Shown one piece after another: positions 38,124-45,811 of a DNA stretch of 64,000 nucleotides. The number at the start of each line of letters is the position of its first letter. Position 1 is the stretch's first letter. Position numbers and translations under genes: made by a program. A model generated the notes under the pieces. That model ran no database searches. It saw only the letters and a program-made list of their open reading frames with translations, and was not told the DNA's origin. Source of the stretch: Winogradskyella haliclonae (lineage in GTDB: Bacteria; Bacteroidota; Bacteroidia; Flavobacteriales; Flavobacteriaceae); assembly GCF_014635865.1 (NCBI RefSeq), contig NZ_BMDQ01000001.1:1116001-1180000 (forward strand). The letters are read 5' to 3'.

Positions 38124-40046
38124 ATGAGCAACAACAACGAATTTGGGAATATAGCTTTCGACTTACCAAAAAATCAATCTAATGTTATTAAAGTCATTGG
38201 TGTTGGCGGCGGCGGAAGCAATGCCATAAATCATATGTTTCAACAAGGCATCAAAGGTGTAGATTTTGTCATCTGTAACACTGATGCTCAAGCCCTACAA
38301 AATAGCGGTGTTCCAAACAAAATTCAGTTAGGAGTCAATCTTACCGAAGGTCTTGGTGCAGGTGCAAATCCAGATGTTGGTGAGCAATCCGCGGTTGAGA
38401 GTTTAGAAGACATCAGACGCATGCTAGATACTAACACAAAAATGGTTTTCATTACAGCTGGAATGGGTGGTGGTACTGGAACCGGAGCCGCGCCAATCAT
38501 AGCAAAAATGGCACGCGAGTTAGATATCTTAACCGTTGGAATCGTAACAATGCCGTTTCAGTTTGAAGGCAAAATGCGTAATGAGCAGGCGCAACGAGGT
38601 GTTGAAAAACTTAGAGAGCATGTAGATTCTCTTATTGTAATAAATAATAATAAACTTCGCGAGGTTTATGGTAATCTTGGTTTTAAAGCAGGATTCTCAA
38701 AAGCAGATGAAGTATTATCAACAGCTTCTAGAGGAATTGCTGAAGTCATAACACATCATTACACACAAAATATTGATTTACGTGATGCAAAAACAGTATT
38801 GAGTAAAAGTGGAACTGCAATTATGGGGTCAGCAACAGCTTCAGGACAAACAAGAGCTCAAGAAGCTATCATGAAAGCATTAGATTCTCCATTATTAAAC
38901 GATAATAAGATTACTGGAGCTAAAAACGTATTGTTGCTTATCGTTTCTGGCTCACAGGAAATTACTATTGATGAGATAGGAGAAATCAATGACCATATAC
39001 AAACTGAAGCTGGACATGGCGCTAACATTATCATGGGTGTTGGAGAGGATGAATCTTTACAAGAATCTATTTCTGTAACCATTATTGCTACAGGTTTTGA
39101 TATTGATCAGCAAAACGAAATTTCTAATACAGAAGCTAAGAAAGTTATACATGCCTTAGAAGATGATGATTATAAGGAAGATGTAGAAGTTCAAGGTGTT
39201 GAACCAGCAATTATTACACCAGATATTGTTTTAGAGAATGAAGTTGAAGCACCAATTATTCATACTTTGACTGATGATGATTTTGAAGAAGAAACCCAAG
39301 TTATAGAGAATGAACTCATAAAAACAACAGAAGCTATTAGAAATATCAATGTTATTTATGATGAAGTTTTAGATGCCAAACCAGTAACTGAAGATGATTT
39401 TATAATTACACCAGTTCAGGAGTTAGAAACAGAGGTTAATGACGAAAAAGAAGAAGAACAAATTACGCTAACTTTTGATTTACCACTATCTCAATTTGAT
39501 GGCGAAAAAATTGAAGAGCCTGAAACAGGAGATGAGAAAATGTTATTTCAGCTCGAAGAAGAAGTTAAAGAGATTGATGTTACAGATCCAATAGAACTAA
39601 TCTCTGTGACAGAAGTTAATGAAGAAGGAGAAAAACGTTATGCATTAGACGATTTTTCAACTTCCCAGACAGGGACATCAACACAAGCAAAAACGGAAAA
39701 AGAGGTAAACGAAGAGATTGTTTTTGAAAAGAAAACACTTCCAGTTGAAGAAATAGATGAGGAAGTTTCGGGAGAAATAGACCCAATGAATAGCCCAATT
39801 TCTGAAATCTTAAAAGCTAGAGCAGATGAACGTCGTAAGAAGATGAAAGATTTTAACTATAAGTTTAATAATGCAAAAATTGACGAAATAGAAAAAGAAC
39901 CTGCATACAAAAGACAAGGCGTAAATCTTGAAGACACTCAGCATTCTTCAGAGACCAATGCGTCACGTATGTCTGTAGGAACTGATGATAACGATGATAT
40001 ACAATTAAGAAGTAACAATTCTTTTTTACATGATAATGTCGATTAA
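38124..40046 (+). CDS. ftsZ: Tubulin-like division GTPase FtsZ with long acidic C-terminal region
   Basis: A 640-aa FtsZ that polymerises into the Z ring. The GTPase part (about 1-325) has GVGGGGSNAINHM, the tubulin signature GMGGGTGTGAAP (about 112-123) and the T7-loop region. The extra ~315 residues form a very acidic, Glu/Asp-rich linker, far longer than the roughly 60-residue linker of E. coli. It ends with a basic segment (KARADERRKKMKDFNYKF) and a short tail. A long C-terminal region is usual for Flavobacteriaceae. The gene closes the dcw cluster and is followed by a strong terminator. Confidence 0.97.
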   Translation: MSNNNEFGNIAFDLPKNQSNVIKVIGVGGGGSNAINHMFQQGIKGVDFVICNTDAQALQNSGVPNKIQLGVNLTEGLGAGANPDVGEQSAVESLEDIRRMLDTNTKMVFITAGMGGGTGTGAAPIIAKMARELDILTVGIVTMPFQFEGKMRNEQAQRGVEKLREHVDSLIVINNNKLREVYGNLGFKAGFSKADEVLSTASRGIAEVITHHYTQNIDLRDAKTVLSKSGTAIMGSATASGQTRAQEAIMKALDSPLLNDNKITGAKNVLLLIVSGSQEITIDEIGEINDHIQTEAGHGANIIMGVGEDESLQESISVTIIATGFDIDQQNEISNTEAKKVIHALEDDDYKEDVEVQGVEPAIITPDIVLENEVEAPIIHTLTDDDFEEETQVIENELIKTTEAIRNINVIYDEVLDAKPVTEDDFIITPVQELETEVNDEKEEEQITLTFDLPLSQFDGEKIEEPETGDEKMLFQLEEEVKEIDVTDPIELISVTEVNEEGEKRYALDDFSTSQTGTSTQAKTEKEVNEEIVFEKKTLPVEEIDEEVSGEIDPMNSPISEILKARADERRKKMKDFNYKFNNAKIDEIEKEPAYKRQGVNLEDTQHSSETNASRMSVGTDDNDDIQLRSNNSFLHDNVD

Positions 40047-40084
40047 TGGTTAATCTATTGAAGTACTAATTAAGTACATTTTTT

Positions 40085-40122
40085 AAACCCGAAAAGCCCC
40101 TCAGCTTTTCGGGTTTTGTTTT
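40085..40122 (+). terminator. Intrinsic terminator of the dcw cluster
   Basis: AAACCCGAAAAGC, a short loop and GCTTTTCGGGTTT form a perfect 13-bp hairpin followed by a T-rich tract, 38 nt after the ftsZ stop. Confidence 0.9.
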
Positions 40123-40132
40123 AATAGTTTAG

Positions 40133-40140
40133 TATCTTCG
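40133..40140 (+). promoter_or_regulatory. Probable -7 promoter element of yqeY
   Basis: TATCTTCG followed by CAC lies 23 nt before the yqeY ATG, right after the dcw terminator. It is one base from TAnnTTTG. Confidence 0.5.
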
Positions 40141-40163
40141 CACTCCATATAAATAATACGATT

Positions 40164-40613
40164 ATGAGTTTACAAGCAGATATAATGACCGCGATGAAAG
40201 CGGCAATGAAAGATAAAGATCAAACTGCTTTAGCGGCGTTAAGGGCAGTAAAATCTGAAATTTTATTAGCTCAGACATCAGGTGGTGATGGTAAATTAAC
40301 TAATGACGATGAAATAAAAATCTTATCTAAATTAGTTAAACAGCGTAAAGATAGTGCTGCGATTTTCACAGAACAGAATAGAAATGATTTGGCTGAGCCA
40401 GAATTAGCCCAAGCAGAAGTTATAAGTCAGTTTTTGCCAGAGCAATTAGATGAAGCTGCTATTACTGTAGCTGTTGAAAAAGCAATTGCTAATACTGGAG
40501 CTGAAGGTATGAAAGACATGGGTAAAGTCATGGGTATTGTCAATAAGCAACTAGCAGGCCAAGCAGATGGAAAAACCATTTCTACAATAGTTAAGGCAAA
40601 ACTAATGTCATAA
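40164..40613 (+). CDS. yqeY: GatB/YqeY domain protein
   Basis: A 149-aa YqeY-family protein related to the C-terminal tRNA-binding tail of GatB. The family pattern is clear: LQADIMTAMKAAMKDKDQTALAALRAVKSEI at the start, ILSKLVKQRKDSAAIFTEQNR in the middle and the GMKDMGKVMGIVNKQLAGQADG finish. Full length. The molecular role is not settled; a tRNA-linked function is inferred from the GatB relationship. It commonly follows ftsZ in Flavobacteriaceae. A tRNA-Arg gene starts 8 nt after its stop. Confidence 0.93.
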   Translation: MSLQADIMTAMKAAMKDKDQTALAALRAVKSEILLAQTSGGDGKLTNDDEIKILSKLVKQRKDSAAIFTEQNRNDLAEPELAQAEVISQFLPEQLDEAAITVAVEKAIANTGAEGMKDMGKVMGIVNKQLAGQADGKTISTIVKAKLMS

Positions 40614-40620
40614 TATATTA

Positions 40621-40694
40621 GGCCTCGTAGTTCAACTGGATAGAATATCAGATTTCGGCTCTGAGGGTTGGGGGTTCGAATCCCTTCGAGGTCA
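40621..40694 (+). tRNA. tRNA-Arg (anticodon TCG)
   Basis: The 74 nt fold as a standard tRNA. The acceptor strands GGCCTCG and CGAGGTC pair with one G-U. The D stem is GTTC/GAAT. The anticodon stem TCAGA/TCTGA closes the loop TTTCGGC with anticodon TCG. A 5-nt variable loop and a T arm with loop TTCGAAT follow, and A is the discriminator. CCA is not encoded. Its last 12 nt plus the next base recur at 55144-55156, which makes it the likely attachment site of the following island. Confidence 0.95.
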
Positions 40695-40695
40695 C
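40683..40695 (+). repeat. Left attachment-like repeat (tRNA-Arg 3' end)
   Basis: The 13 bases CCTTCGAGGTCAC, covering the tRNA 3' acceptor strand and one following base, are identical to 55144-55156 in the same orientation. With a one-base gap the similarity extends further left (AATCCCTTCG against AATCCTTCG). Integration into tRNA 3' ends is a standard route for islands using tyrosine recombinases. Confidence 0.6.
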
Positions 40696-40924
40696 TAGGA
40701 AAATTATAACTCATTAATATTTAATAAGTTAGAATTTTTGTTTTTGTCGCGTGACCAATTTGTGATCAAAATTTATCTCTATACAAGATATAAATTTTAA
40801 TTGATTACCATTCATAAATCACTTATCCATAGTAAATGTAGAGTTATTCACTAAAGTACTTATGTTTTGAGAAAAGGTATTGAATGATATTAAGAATATT
40901 ATAAACAAACTGAATTTTCTTACA
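40696..40924. other. Non-coding stretch at the left end of the island
   Basis: No convincing gene is seen. At about 40751-40772 there is an imperfect tandem pair, TGACCAATTT then TGATCAAAATTT, and GTGACC here is the inverse of GGTCAC at the tRNA end. These could be remains of recombinase arm sites, but the sequence is too short to decide. The rest is AT-rich with no hairpin that I can support. Confidence 0.3.
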
Positions 40925-41431
40925 TTAATTTGATTTAGTTAATTGTATTTCACCTCCGGTATGAAATCCTTCACAATCAGTTCCAATGAAATTTATAGTC
41001 ATCGTATTAAATGTAAATAAACCTGTCCCAGTCAAGGTGCCTTGACAGATAACATTGTTAATACTCGACGTTTGTTGAATAACTGCATTACTTAACTTTC
41101 CATCATCAAAATATTGTGCCGTAATCTGCCCATCATTTTCTTGTCCACAGCAGGATGTTATAGTGTCAGAGAAATAAATTTTTCCAATGATATAATCACC
41201 AGGAACATTACCGTCATCAATAATTAATTGTTGCTTGACATCAATTGTGAAATTTATACCATTTGGATAGCCAGTATTTTCATTGTAAAAGCTATCTTTA
41301 AGATTACCGTTCCATATACCAATTAAATTAGTTTGTTGCTCATTTAGTGTTACAGTATCATCATCATTGTTACATGAAGACATACAGATAGACACAAGGA
41401 ATATTAAAAAAAGTAAAAAGGAATTTTTCAT
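40925..41431 (-). CDS. Hypothetical lipoprotein
   Basis: A 168-aa protein with a lipoprotein signal: hydrophobic MKNSFLLFLIFLVSI followed by CMSSC, then an Asn/Asp run (CNNDDD). Bacteroidota lipoproteins with acidic residues after the cysteine are often surface-exposed, so export to the outer surface is possible. The mature part is predicted beta-rich with a repeated GxW/GxL pattern (LIGIWNGNL, GKIYFSD, GTLTGTGLFTF), suggesting a small lipocalin- or META-like barrel. Four further cysteines include a CC pair. No family is recognised. Motif site 1 lies 57 nt upstream. Confidence 0.6.
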   Translation of the reverse strand: MKNSFLLFLIFLVSICMSSCNNDDDTVTLNEQQTNLIGIWNGNLKDSFYNENTGYPNGINFTIDVKQQLIIDDGNVPGDYIIGKIYFSDTITSCCGQENDGQITAQYFDDGKLSNAVIQQTSSINNVICQGTLTGTGLFTFNTMTINFIGTDCEGFHTGGEIQLTKSN

Positions 41432-41488
41432 ATTAATATGATTTGATTAATGATTACCTCTAAATAATCAAAAATTGGTATGTAAAGA

Positions 41489-41504
41489 GTAGTGATTATT
41501 GCTT
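41489..41504 (-). promoter_or_regulatory. Island motif, site 1
   Basis: The minus strand reads AAGCAATAATCACTAC. It points toward the lipoprotein gene that begins 57 nt downstream on the same strand. Confidence 0.6.
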
Positions 41505-41542
41505 GTTATTTAATGCCAGAAAGTTTTAACAATCGCAGTCAT

Positions 41543-42946
41543 TTATTTGGAAATTTCATCACTATCTTTTTCCAACATGTAGGCATCTGTAACGCCATTG
41601 TATATCCATAGACATTTACCTTTTTCAGAAAAATCTAATTGTAAATCATAGTTTTTGGAGAAGAAATAATTGGGTTTATAGAGAAAAAGTTCTTCTAATG
41701 GCTCGTTATTGGAAAACACAAATACTCTTGCATCTTTAATGATTATTTCAAAAAAATCTTCAACATCGTCAGGATACATATATTTGCCTTTAATGAAATT
41801 ATAGCTTGAGATATCTTCTATAGGAATTTCACTTCTAATTTTAGGATTATAAATCTTTTTCTCGTCCACAATAGCGCTCATGGTTCTACTAACATTAAAG
41901 ACATCTGTATTTTGATGATTATTTAAAGCAATGATACTTCTATTTTTATCCAAATATCTATACATAACAGACTCAAAACCATTAGAAACTCCAGAGCAAT
42001 AAGACAAAACACCGTTAGTTTTCGTTTCAACATTTAACCAACTTCCCAGTGTATATTCCGAATTAGGTAACTTACTAAGCATTAATTGGGTAGAAGACTC
42101 ATTAAGTAATGTTTTATTTTTTAAGGCCAAATGATAGCTATATAAGTCTTCAACTGTTGAATAAGCTGAGGCCTGTCCTTTAAGATTGGGAGTAAAAACA
42201 TATTGAGCTTCTATATTTGTATTGTAACCATCCTTTCCTTCTCCGTATTGATAACCAGAAGCAAAGTTTTCGTATGTTTCTTGAGGATTAAAAACAGCTC
42301 CAGTGTTTTTCATCTTTGCAGGAGAGAAAATGTATTTTTTGCAATACTCTTGATATGTTAACCCAGACACTTGTTCTATAATTTTGGTCAACAAGGCATA
42401 CCCTCCATTAGAATATTCTTCAGAGGTTCCCGGCTCAAAAATCAGTTTTTGATTACTAATAATTTGAATTATACTATCAAAATCAAACACTCTTCTTTCA
42501 TGCCAATTCTCTCTCCAACCTTGAGGAAGTCCTGAACTGTGGTTGAGTAGATGTTTAATTTGTATATTTTGAGAATTAGGAAAATCAGTTAAAAACTTGG
42601 AAAGTTTATCTTCAATAGACAGTTGACCTTTTTCATGTAATTGCAAAATAGCTACTGCAGTAAATGTTTTTGTGATTGATCCTATTTTGAATTTTGTGTC
42701 TTTATTATTTACTATTTGTTGTTCTCGATTAGCAAAGCCAAAACCTTTAGAAAAAATAACAGAATCATTTCTTGCTACTAATACAGTTCCACTATATGAT
42801 GCTGTTTGTGATCTAAGATTTAGATAATCATACATTTGAAGCCTCTCTCCTTTGTATATATTTTGATTGTTTTTAGTATTAGAATTACAGTTTATCAGTA
42901 ATATCGAAAATATTAATACTATAAAAATCTTAGAGTTGTAATTCAT
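41543..42946 (-). CDS. Serine hydrolase lipoprotein, beta-lactamase/PBP4* fold
   Basis: A 467-aa class-C-like serine hydrolase exported as a lipoprotein (LINC lipobox near residue 20). The catalytic SxxK is SITK in FKIGSITKTFTAVAIL, the second motif is YSNGGY, and the HSSGL stretch precedes it. A C-terminal domain of about 110 residues resembles the non-catalytic beta domain of esterase/D-aminopeptidase relatives. Possible substrates are D-amino-acid peptides, esters or beta-lactams; sequence cannot separate them. It appears to be co-transcribed with the small membrane protein upstream (54 nt gap). Confidence 0.85.
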   Translation of the reverse strand: MNYNSKIFIVLIFSILLINCNSNTKNNQNIYKGERLQMYDYLNLRSQTASYSGTVLVARNDSVIFSKGFGFANREQQIVNNKDTKFKIGSITKTFTAVAILQLHEKGQLSIEDKLSKFLTDFPNSQNIQIKHLLNHSSGLPQGWRENWHERRVFDFDSIIQIISNQKLIFEPGTSEEYSNGGYALLTKIIEQVSGLTYQEYCKKYIFSPAKMKNTGAVFNPQETYENFASGYQYGEGKDGYNTNIEAQYVFTPNLKGQASAYSTVEDLYSYHLALKNKTLLNESSTQLMLSKLPNSEYTLGSWLNVETKTNGVLSYCSGVSNGFESVMYRYLDKNRSIIALNNHQNTDVFNVSRTMSAIVDEKKIYNPKIRSEIPIEDISSYNFIKGKYMYPDDVEDFFEIIIKDARVFVFSNNEPLEELFLYKPNYFFSKNYDLQLDFSEKGKCLWIYNGVTDAYMLEKDSDEISK

Positions 42947-42999
42947 TATTTTTTGCCTTGAAAAGTTATTTAGTAGGTGTAGAGTTAGTGGAGTATAGA

Positions 43000-43437
43000 T
43001 TATGACTCATGAGGTGTACTTTCATCAATAGCCATACTTCCAATTATTGCTCCAGCAATAATCCAAGCTATTACGATTTGAAATAATCCAACCATGTATA
43101 AAGTGAAATCGTGTAGAGGTGAAAATACATAAGGATAAGATACTAGAGGAATCCCAAAACCTATAGCCGCTTTGATGCTGGCTTTAATTCCGCCTTTAAA
43201 TCCAGATAGACCTTGTAATCTAACCATTAAACCAAGTCCCCAAGAAATAAATAATGAAATCAAAATTCCGCCTAAATACCAAAGCGGACTATTATTAGCG
43301 TAATCTTCTGGTGTATATCTATGTGCTTCTACTTGAACATCACTAAACCACCAACCATACCAAACCCCTCCAAATATGCTTAGAAAAAGTGCAGATAAAA
43401 TAATCGAAATTGGACGAATTTTTATTTTTTTTTTCAT
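43000..43437 (-). CDS. Hypothetical four-helix membrane protein
   Basis: Taken from the ATG at 43437 the product is 145 aa; an in-frame TTG at 43464 would add 9 residues and is less likely. Hydrophobic segments fall at about residues 8-25, 50-65, 85-105 and 110-135. A short extracytoplasmic loop after the first helix is rich in Trp and His (YGWWFSDVQVEAHRYTPEDY). No known domain. It precedes the serine hydrolase and follows motif site 2 by 53 nt. Function unknown. Confidence 0.6.
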   Translation of the reverse strand: MKKKIKIRPISIILSALFLSIFGGVWYGWWFSDVQVEAHRYTPEDYANNSPLWYLGGILISLFISWGLGLMVRLQGLSGFKGGIKASIKAAIGFGIPLVSYPYVFSPLHDFTLYMVGLFQIVIAWIIAGAIIGSMAIDESTPHES

Positions 43438-43490
43438 GAATATCTTATTTATAATTCCAATCAAAATTGAGATTATTCATTTCTACTAAT

Positions 43491-43506
43491 GTGGTTAAAG
43501 TTGCTT
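43491..43506 (-). promoter_or_regulatory. Island motif, site 2
   Basis: The minus strand reads AAGCAACTTTAACCAC. It lies just after the amidohydrolase stop and 53 nt before the ATG of the membrane protein gene, same strand. It is the most divergent copy in the central bases. Confidence 0.5.
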
Positions 43507-43507
43507 T

Positions 43508-45103
43508 TTATTCTAAATTCTGAGCAGATAATAAAACTCTATCTATTAGTCTCCCTTTTACAATCACTGTTTCAATTGAATTATAAGCATTAATATCTTC
43601 TAAAGGGTTTTTATTCAAAATAAGCAGGTTTGCTTTTTTACCTGTTTTGATACTACCGATTTCATCAATTAAATTAAAAGCTTTAGCATTATTTATAGTC
43701 ACCGCTTTAAAAATTGTTTCTAAAGAAATGCCCGCGTTATCCCAATGAGTCAATTCAAGAAAACCATTATAGCCAGGTGGATTAGTATACATGTTCATTG
43801 CCACACCGTCTGAACCAAATAACAAATTGGCATTATTATCAGATAAAAACTTAGCTATAATCTCTAATCTTTTTTTTACTGCTTCTGTTAGTTTTTGCCT
43901 CATTTCTTCATCGCTTTCAAAATTTGCCCTTGCTTGCTTGTATAATTCAGGATTAACTTTTTTAATAAAATTGATTCTATTTAAGAGCCGTTTTTTTATC
44001 CATTGGGTCTCTTCGGTGTGTAACCAGTCTATGAATATTTTCGGAAGCACATTTTTCATTTCTTCATCTCTAAGAAGGCTTTCTGTTAAAACATCATCTT
44101 CTGCAAACAGGGTTCTAAAAGTAGGCTGATAACCTATTTTTTTATTTGAAATACTTTTCAATAAATCCTGATGAGCTTTTGGTAATTTTGTGTGTTCCAG
44201 CTCTTTTGGATTTGATGTCCAGTTCCACATGCCATGAGCAATAATATCTACATCTACACTTTCAGCGAATGATTGGCCTTCAAAGGATGTGGCATGTAAT
44301 ATGACAGGTAAATTTTCATTATGAGCCTCATCAATGAGTTCTTTCATTATATGTTTTGTTGGTGACTCCCAGAATTTTTTAAATCCAGTGGTTTCATCTT
44401 CATATAATGTTTTTACACATATAGCATTTTCTTTACCTAGGTTCTCAATTACTTTTCTTGGTGTATGCTGCTTTAAATCTATAGAATCGGGAAACTCAAC
44501 ATTCTCATTGTAACTGTCATACAAAAAAGAACTTTGATATCTATGTCTTAATGGCAATTCTTCCATTTCCATCATAAAATCATTCATAACCTGAACTTGT
44601 TCTCCGCAGGTATAGATATCAGGTTTAAATGAAGCAGTGTTAATTCTATCTATAATGTTAGGAGCAAAATTATTTAGGTCTATTAGAGCAGTAAAACCAT
44701 AATATAAAAAGCTTTTGGGAAGCTGTTCAAAATAAACACTAACTAATTCAGGATTGTTTTTACGCTGCTTAAAATTAAGTCCAGGTATGTTAGCTAAATG
44801 AACATGACTATCAATTAATCCAGGTATGATATATTTACCTTTAACATCTATTGTATTGTATTTACCTTTAACATCTATTGTATTGTATTTACCTTTTATT
44901 TGGGGAGCTTTTTCTCCAACATAAACTATAGAATCACTTTGAACTATAAGATGGCTCTGGTTATTTATAATTTCTCCGTGCTGATTGGCTGTTATGATGG
45001 TTGCATTTTTGAAATAAATAGCATCGTCTAATAGTAAATAACTATTTTCATGGTTGCATCCCAATAGAAGTATCCCGAAAATTAAAACTATGCATTTTTT
45101 CAT
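43508..45103 (-). CDS. Exported amidohydrolase lipoprotein
   Basis: A 531-aa amidohydrolase-superfamily protein with a lipobox LLGC near residue 16. The metal site opens with IDSHVHLAN (HxH) near residue 97, continues with a histidine in PVILHATSFEG and IIAHGMW, and closes with the aspartate in LLFGSDGVAM. The C-terminal KKANLLILNKNPLEDI is the typical beta-sandwich return. It resembles imidazolonepropionase-like or prolidase-like enzymes that hydrolyse amide or cyclic substrates. A 9-residue unit (NTIDVKGKY) is duplicated just before the metal motif. It follows an NTF2-like gene by 80 nt on the same strand. Confidence 0.85.
   Translation of the reverse strand: MKKCIVLIFGILLLGCNHENSYLLLDDAIYFKNATIITANQHGEIINNQSHLIVQSDSIVYVGEKAPQIKGKYNTIDVKGKYNTIDVKGKYIIPGLIDSHVHLANIPGLNFKQRKNNPELVSVYFEQLPKSFLYYGFTALIDLNNFAPNIIDRINTASFKPDIYTCGEQVQVMNDFMMEMEELPLRHRYQSSFLYDSYNENVEFPDSIDLKQHTPRKVIENLGKENAICVKTLYEDETTGFKKFWESPTKHIMKELIDEAHNENLPVILHATSFEGQSFAESVDVDIIAHGMWNWTSNPKELEHTKLPKAHQDLLKSISNKKIGYQPTFRTLFAEDDVLTESLLRDEEMKNVLPKIFIDWLHTEETQWIKKRLLNRINFIKKVNPELYKQARANFESDEEMRQKLTEAVKKRLEIIAKFLSDNNANLLFGSDGVAMNMYTNPPGYNGFLELTHWDNAGISLETIFKAVTINNAKAFNLIDEIGSIKTGKKANLLILNKNPLEDINAYNSIETVIVKGRLIDRVLLSAQNLE
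44832..44885 (-). repeat. 27-bp perfect tandem duplication inside the amidohydrolase
   Basis: Two exact 27-bp copies (44832-44858 and 44859-44885) are followed by the first 10-12 bases of a third. The frame is kept and nine residues are repeated ahead of the metal-binding motif. It looks like recent slippage. Confidence 0.9.
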
Positions 45104-45183
45104 ATTTGTTGGATTATTTTTATAAAAAATTCTAAAACTATTCCAGGATTAGGAATTAGTTCTACGCACATTGTATCAAATCA

Positions 45184-45690
45184 CTATTTATGCATTAAAC
45201 TCTCAGGTATTTTATTATTTATAGACTCATCTTCCCAAAGTAAACTGGTAATCCACCAGCACCCTTTTTCTTTTACAAGTTGAATGCAATTGATTCCTCT
45301 AGCTTCAATTTTACCATCTTTTGAAAACTTATATTGAAAAGCACTATATACCATTGCCACACCTCCAAACCTCATTACTCTTCTTCCAATTTCTTCTTCA
45401 TAAAAATCGCTTTTCTTTAAAAAAGCATCATTGTTTAAAATATATTGGTCTACCGTAAAACCATAAAAAGTTCTTTTACCATCTTGCCCCAAAATAGTAG
45501 CTCCCATTTTAGCTGATTCATGAAAAAGTGATTTGAAGCTTTCCCAATCACGTTCTCCCGCTTCTCCAGAGAGAATATCATATGTGGCATTTATGACATC
45601 ATCTATAGATTGGTTATTATATATTATTTGAGAATGTGAGTCGGTTAGGCTTATTAGAATTAGCAATAGCGCTAAGGGTAGTCTTTTCAT
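45184..45690 (-). CDS. Secreted NTF2/SnoaL-like protein
   Basis: A 168-aa protein with a signal peptide (cut near SHSQ, residue 20). The mature part fits a cone-shaped NTF2-like fold: an opening helix (DVINATYDILSGEAGERDWE), FKSLFHESAKM, and closing strands MVYSAFQYKFSKDGKIEARG and CWWITSLLWEDES. Such domains bind small ligands or act as simple enzymes; no catalytic set can be assigned. It is the first gene of a leftward unit that includes the amidohydrolase, and motif site 3 lies 98 nt upstream. Confidence 0.7.
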   Translation of the reverse strand: MKRLPLALLLILISLTDSHSQIIYNNQSIDDVINATYDILSGEAGERDWESFKSLFHESAKMGATILGQDGKRTFYGFTVDQYILNNDAFLKKSDFYEEEIGRRVMRFGGVAMVYSAFQYKFSKDGKIEARGINCIQLVKEKGCWWITSLLWEDESINNKIPESLMHK

Positions 45691-45788
45691 AATTATTGTT
45701 AAAGTTTTTATAATATATGTTACGAATTGTACTTTTTAGCGTTAGATAAGATTAAATAACCAAGATTATTGTATTGCATATAAATTAT

Positions 45789-45804
45789 GTGGTCATTATT
45801 GCTT
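45789..45804 (-). promoter_or_regulatory. Island motif, site 3, between divergent genes
   Basis: The minus strand reads AAGCAATAATGACCAC. It points to the NTF2-like gene (98 nt away) and ends only 7 nt before the ATG of the AraC-family gene on the other strand. About 24 nt downstream on the minus strand is TAATCTTG, one base from TAnnTTTG. Confidence 0.6.
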
Positions 45805-45811
45805 TTTATTT

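Noticed and set aside
43438-43464. TTG start adding nine residues to the four-helix membrane protein
   Set aside because: The ATG at 43437 opens a typical basic lead before the first helix; the longer reading adds an odd hydrophobic lead.
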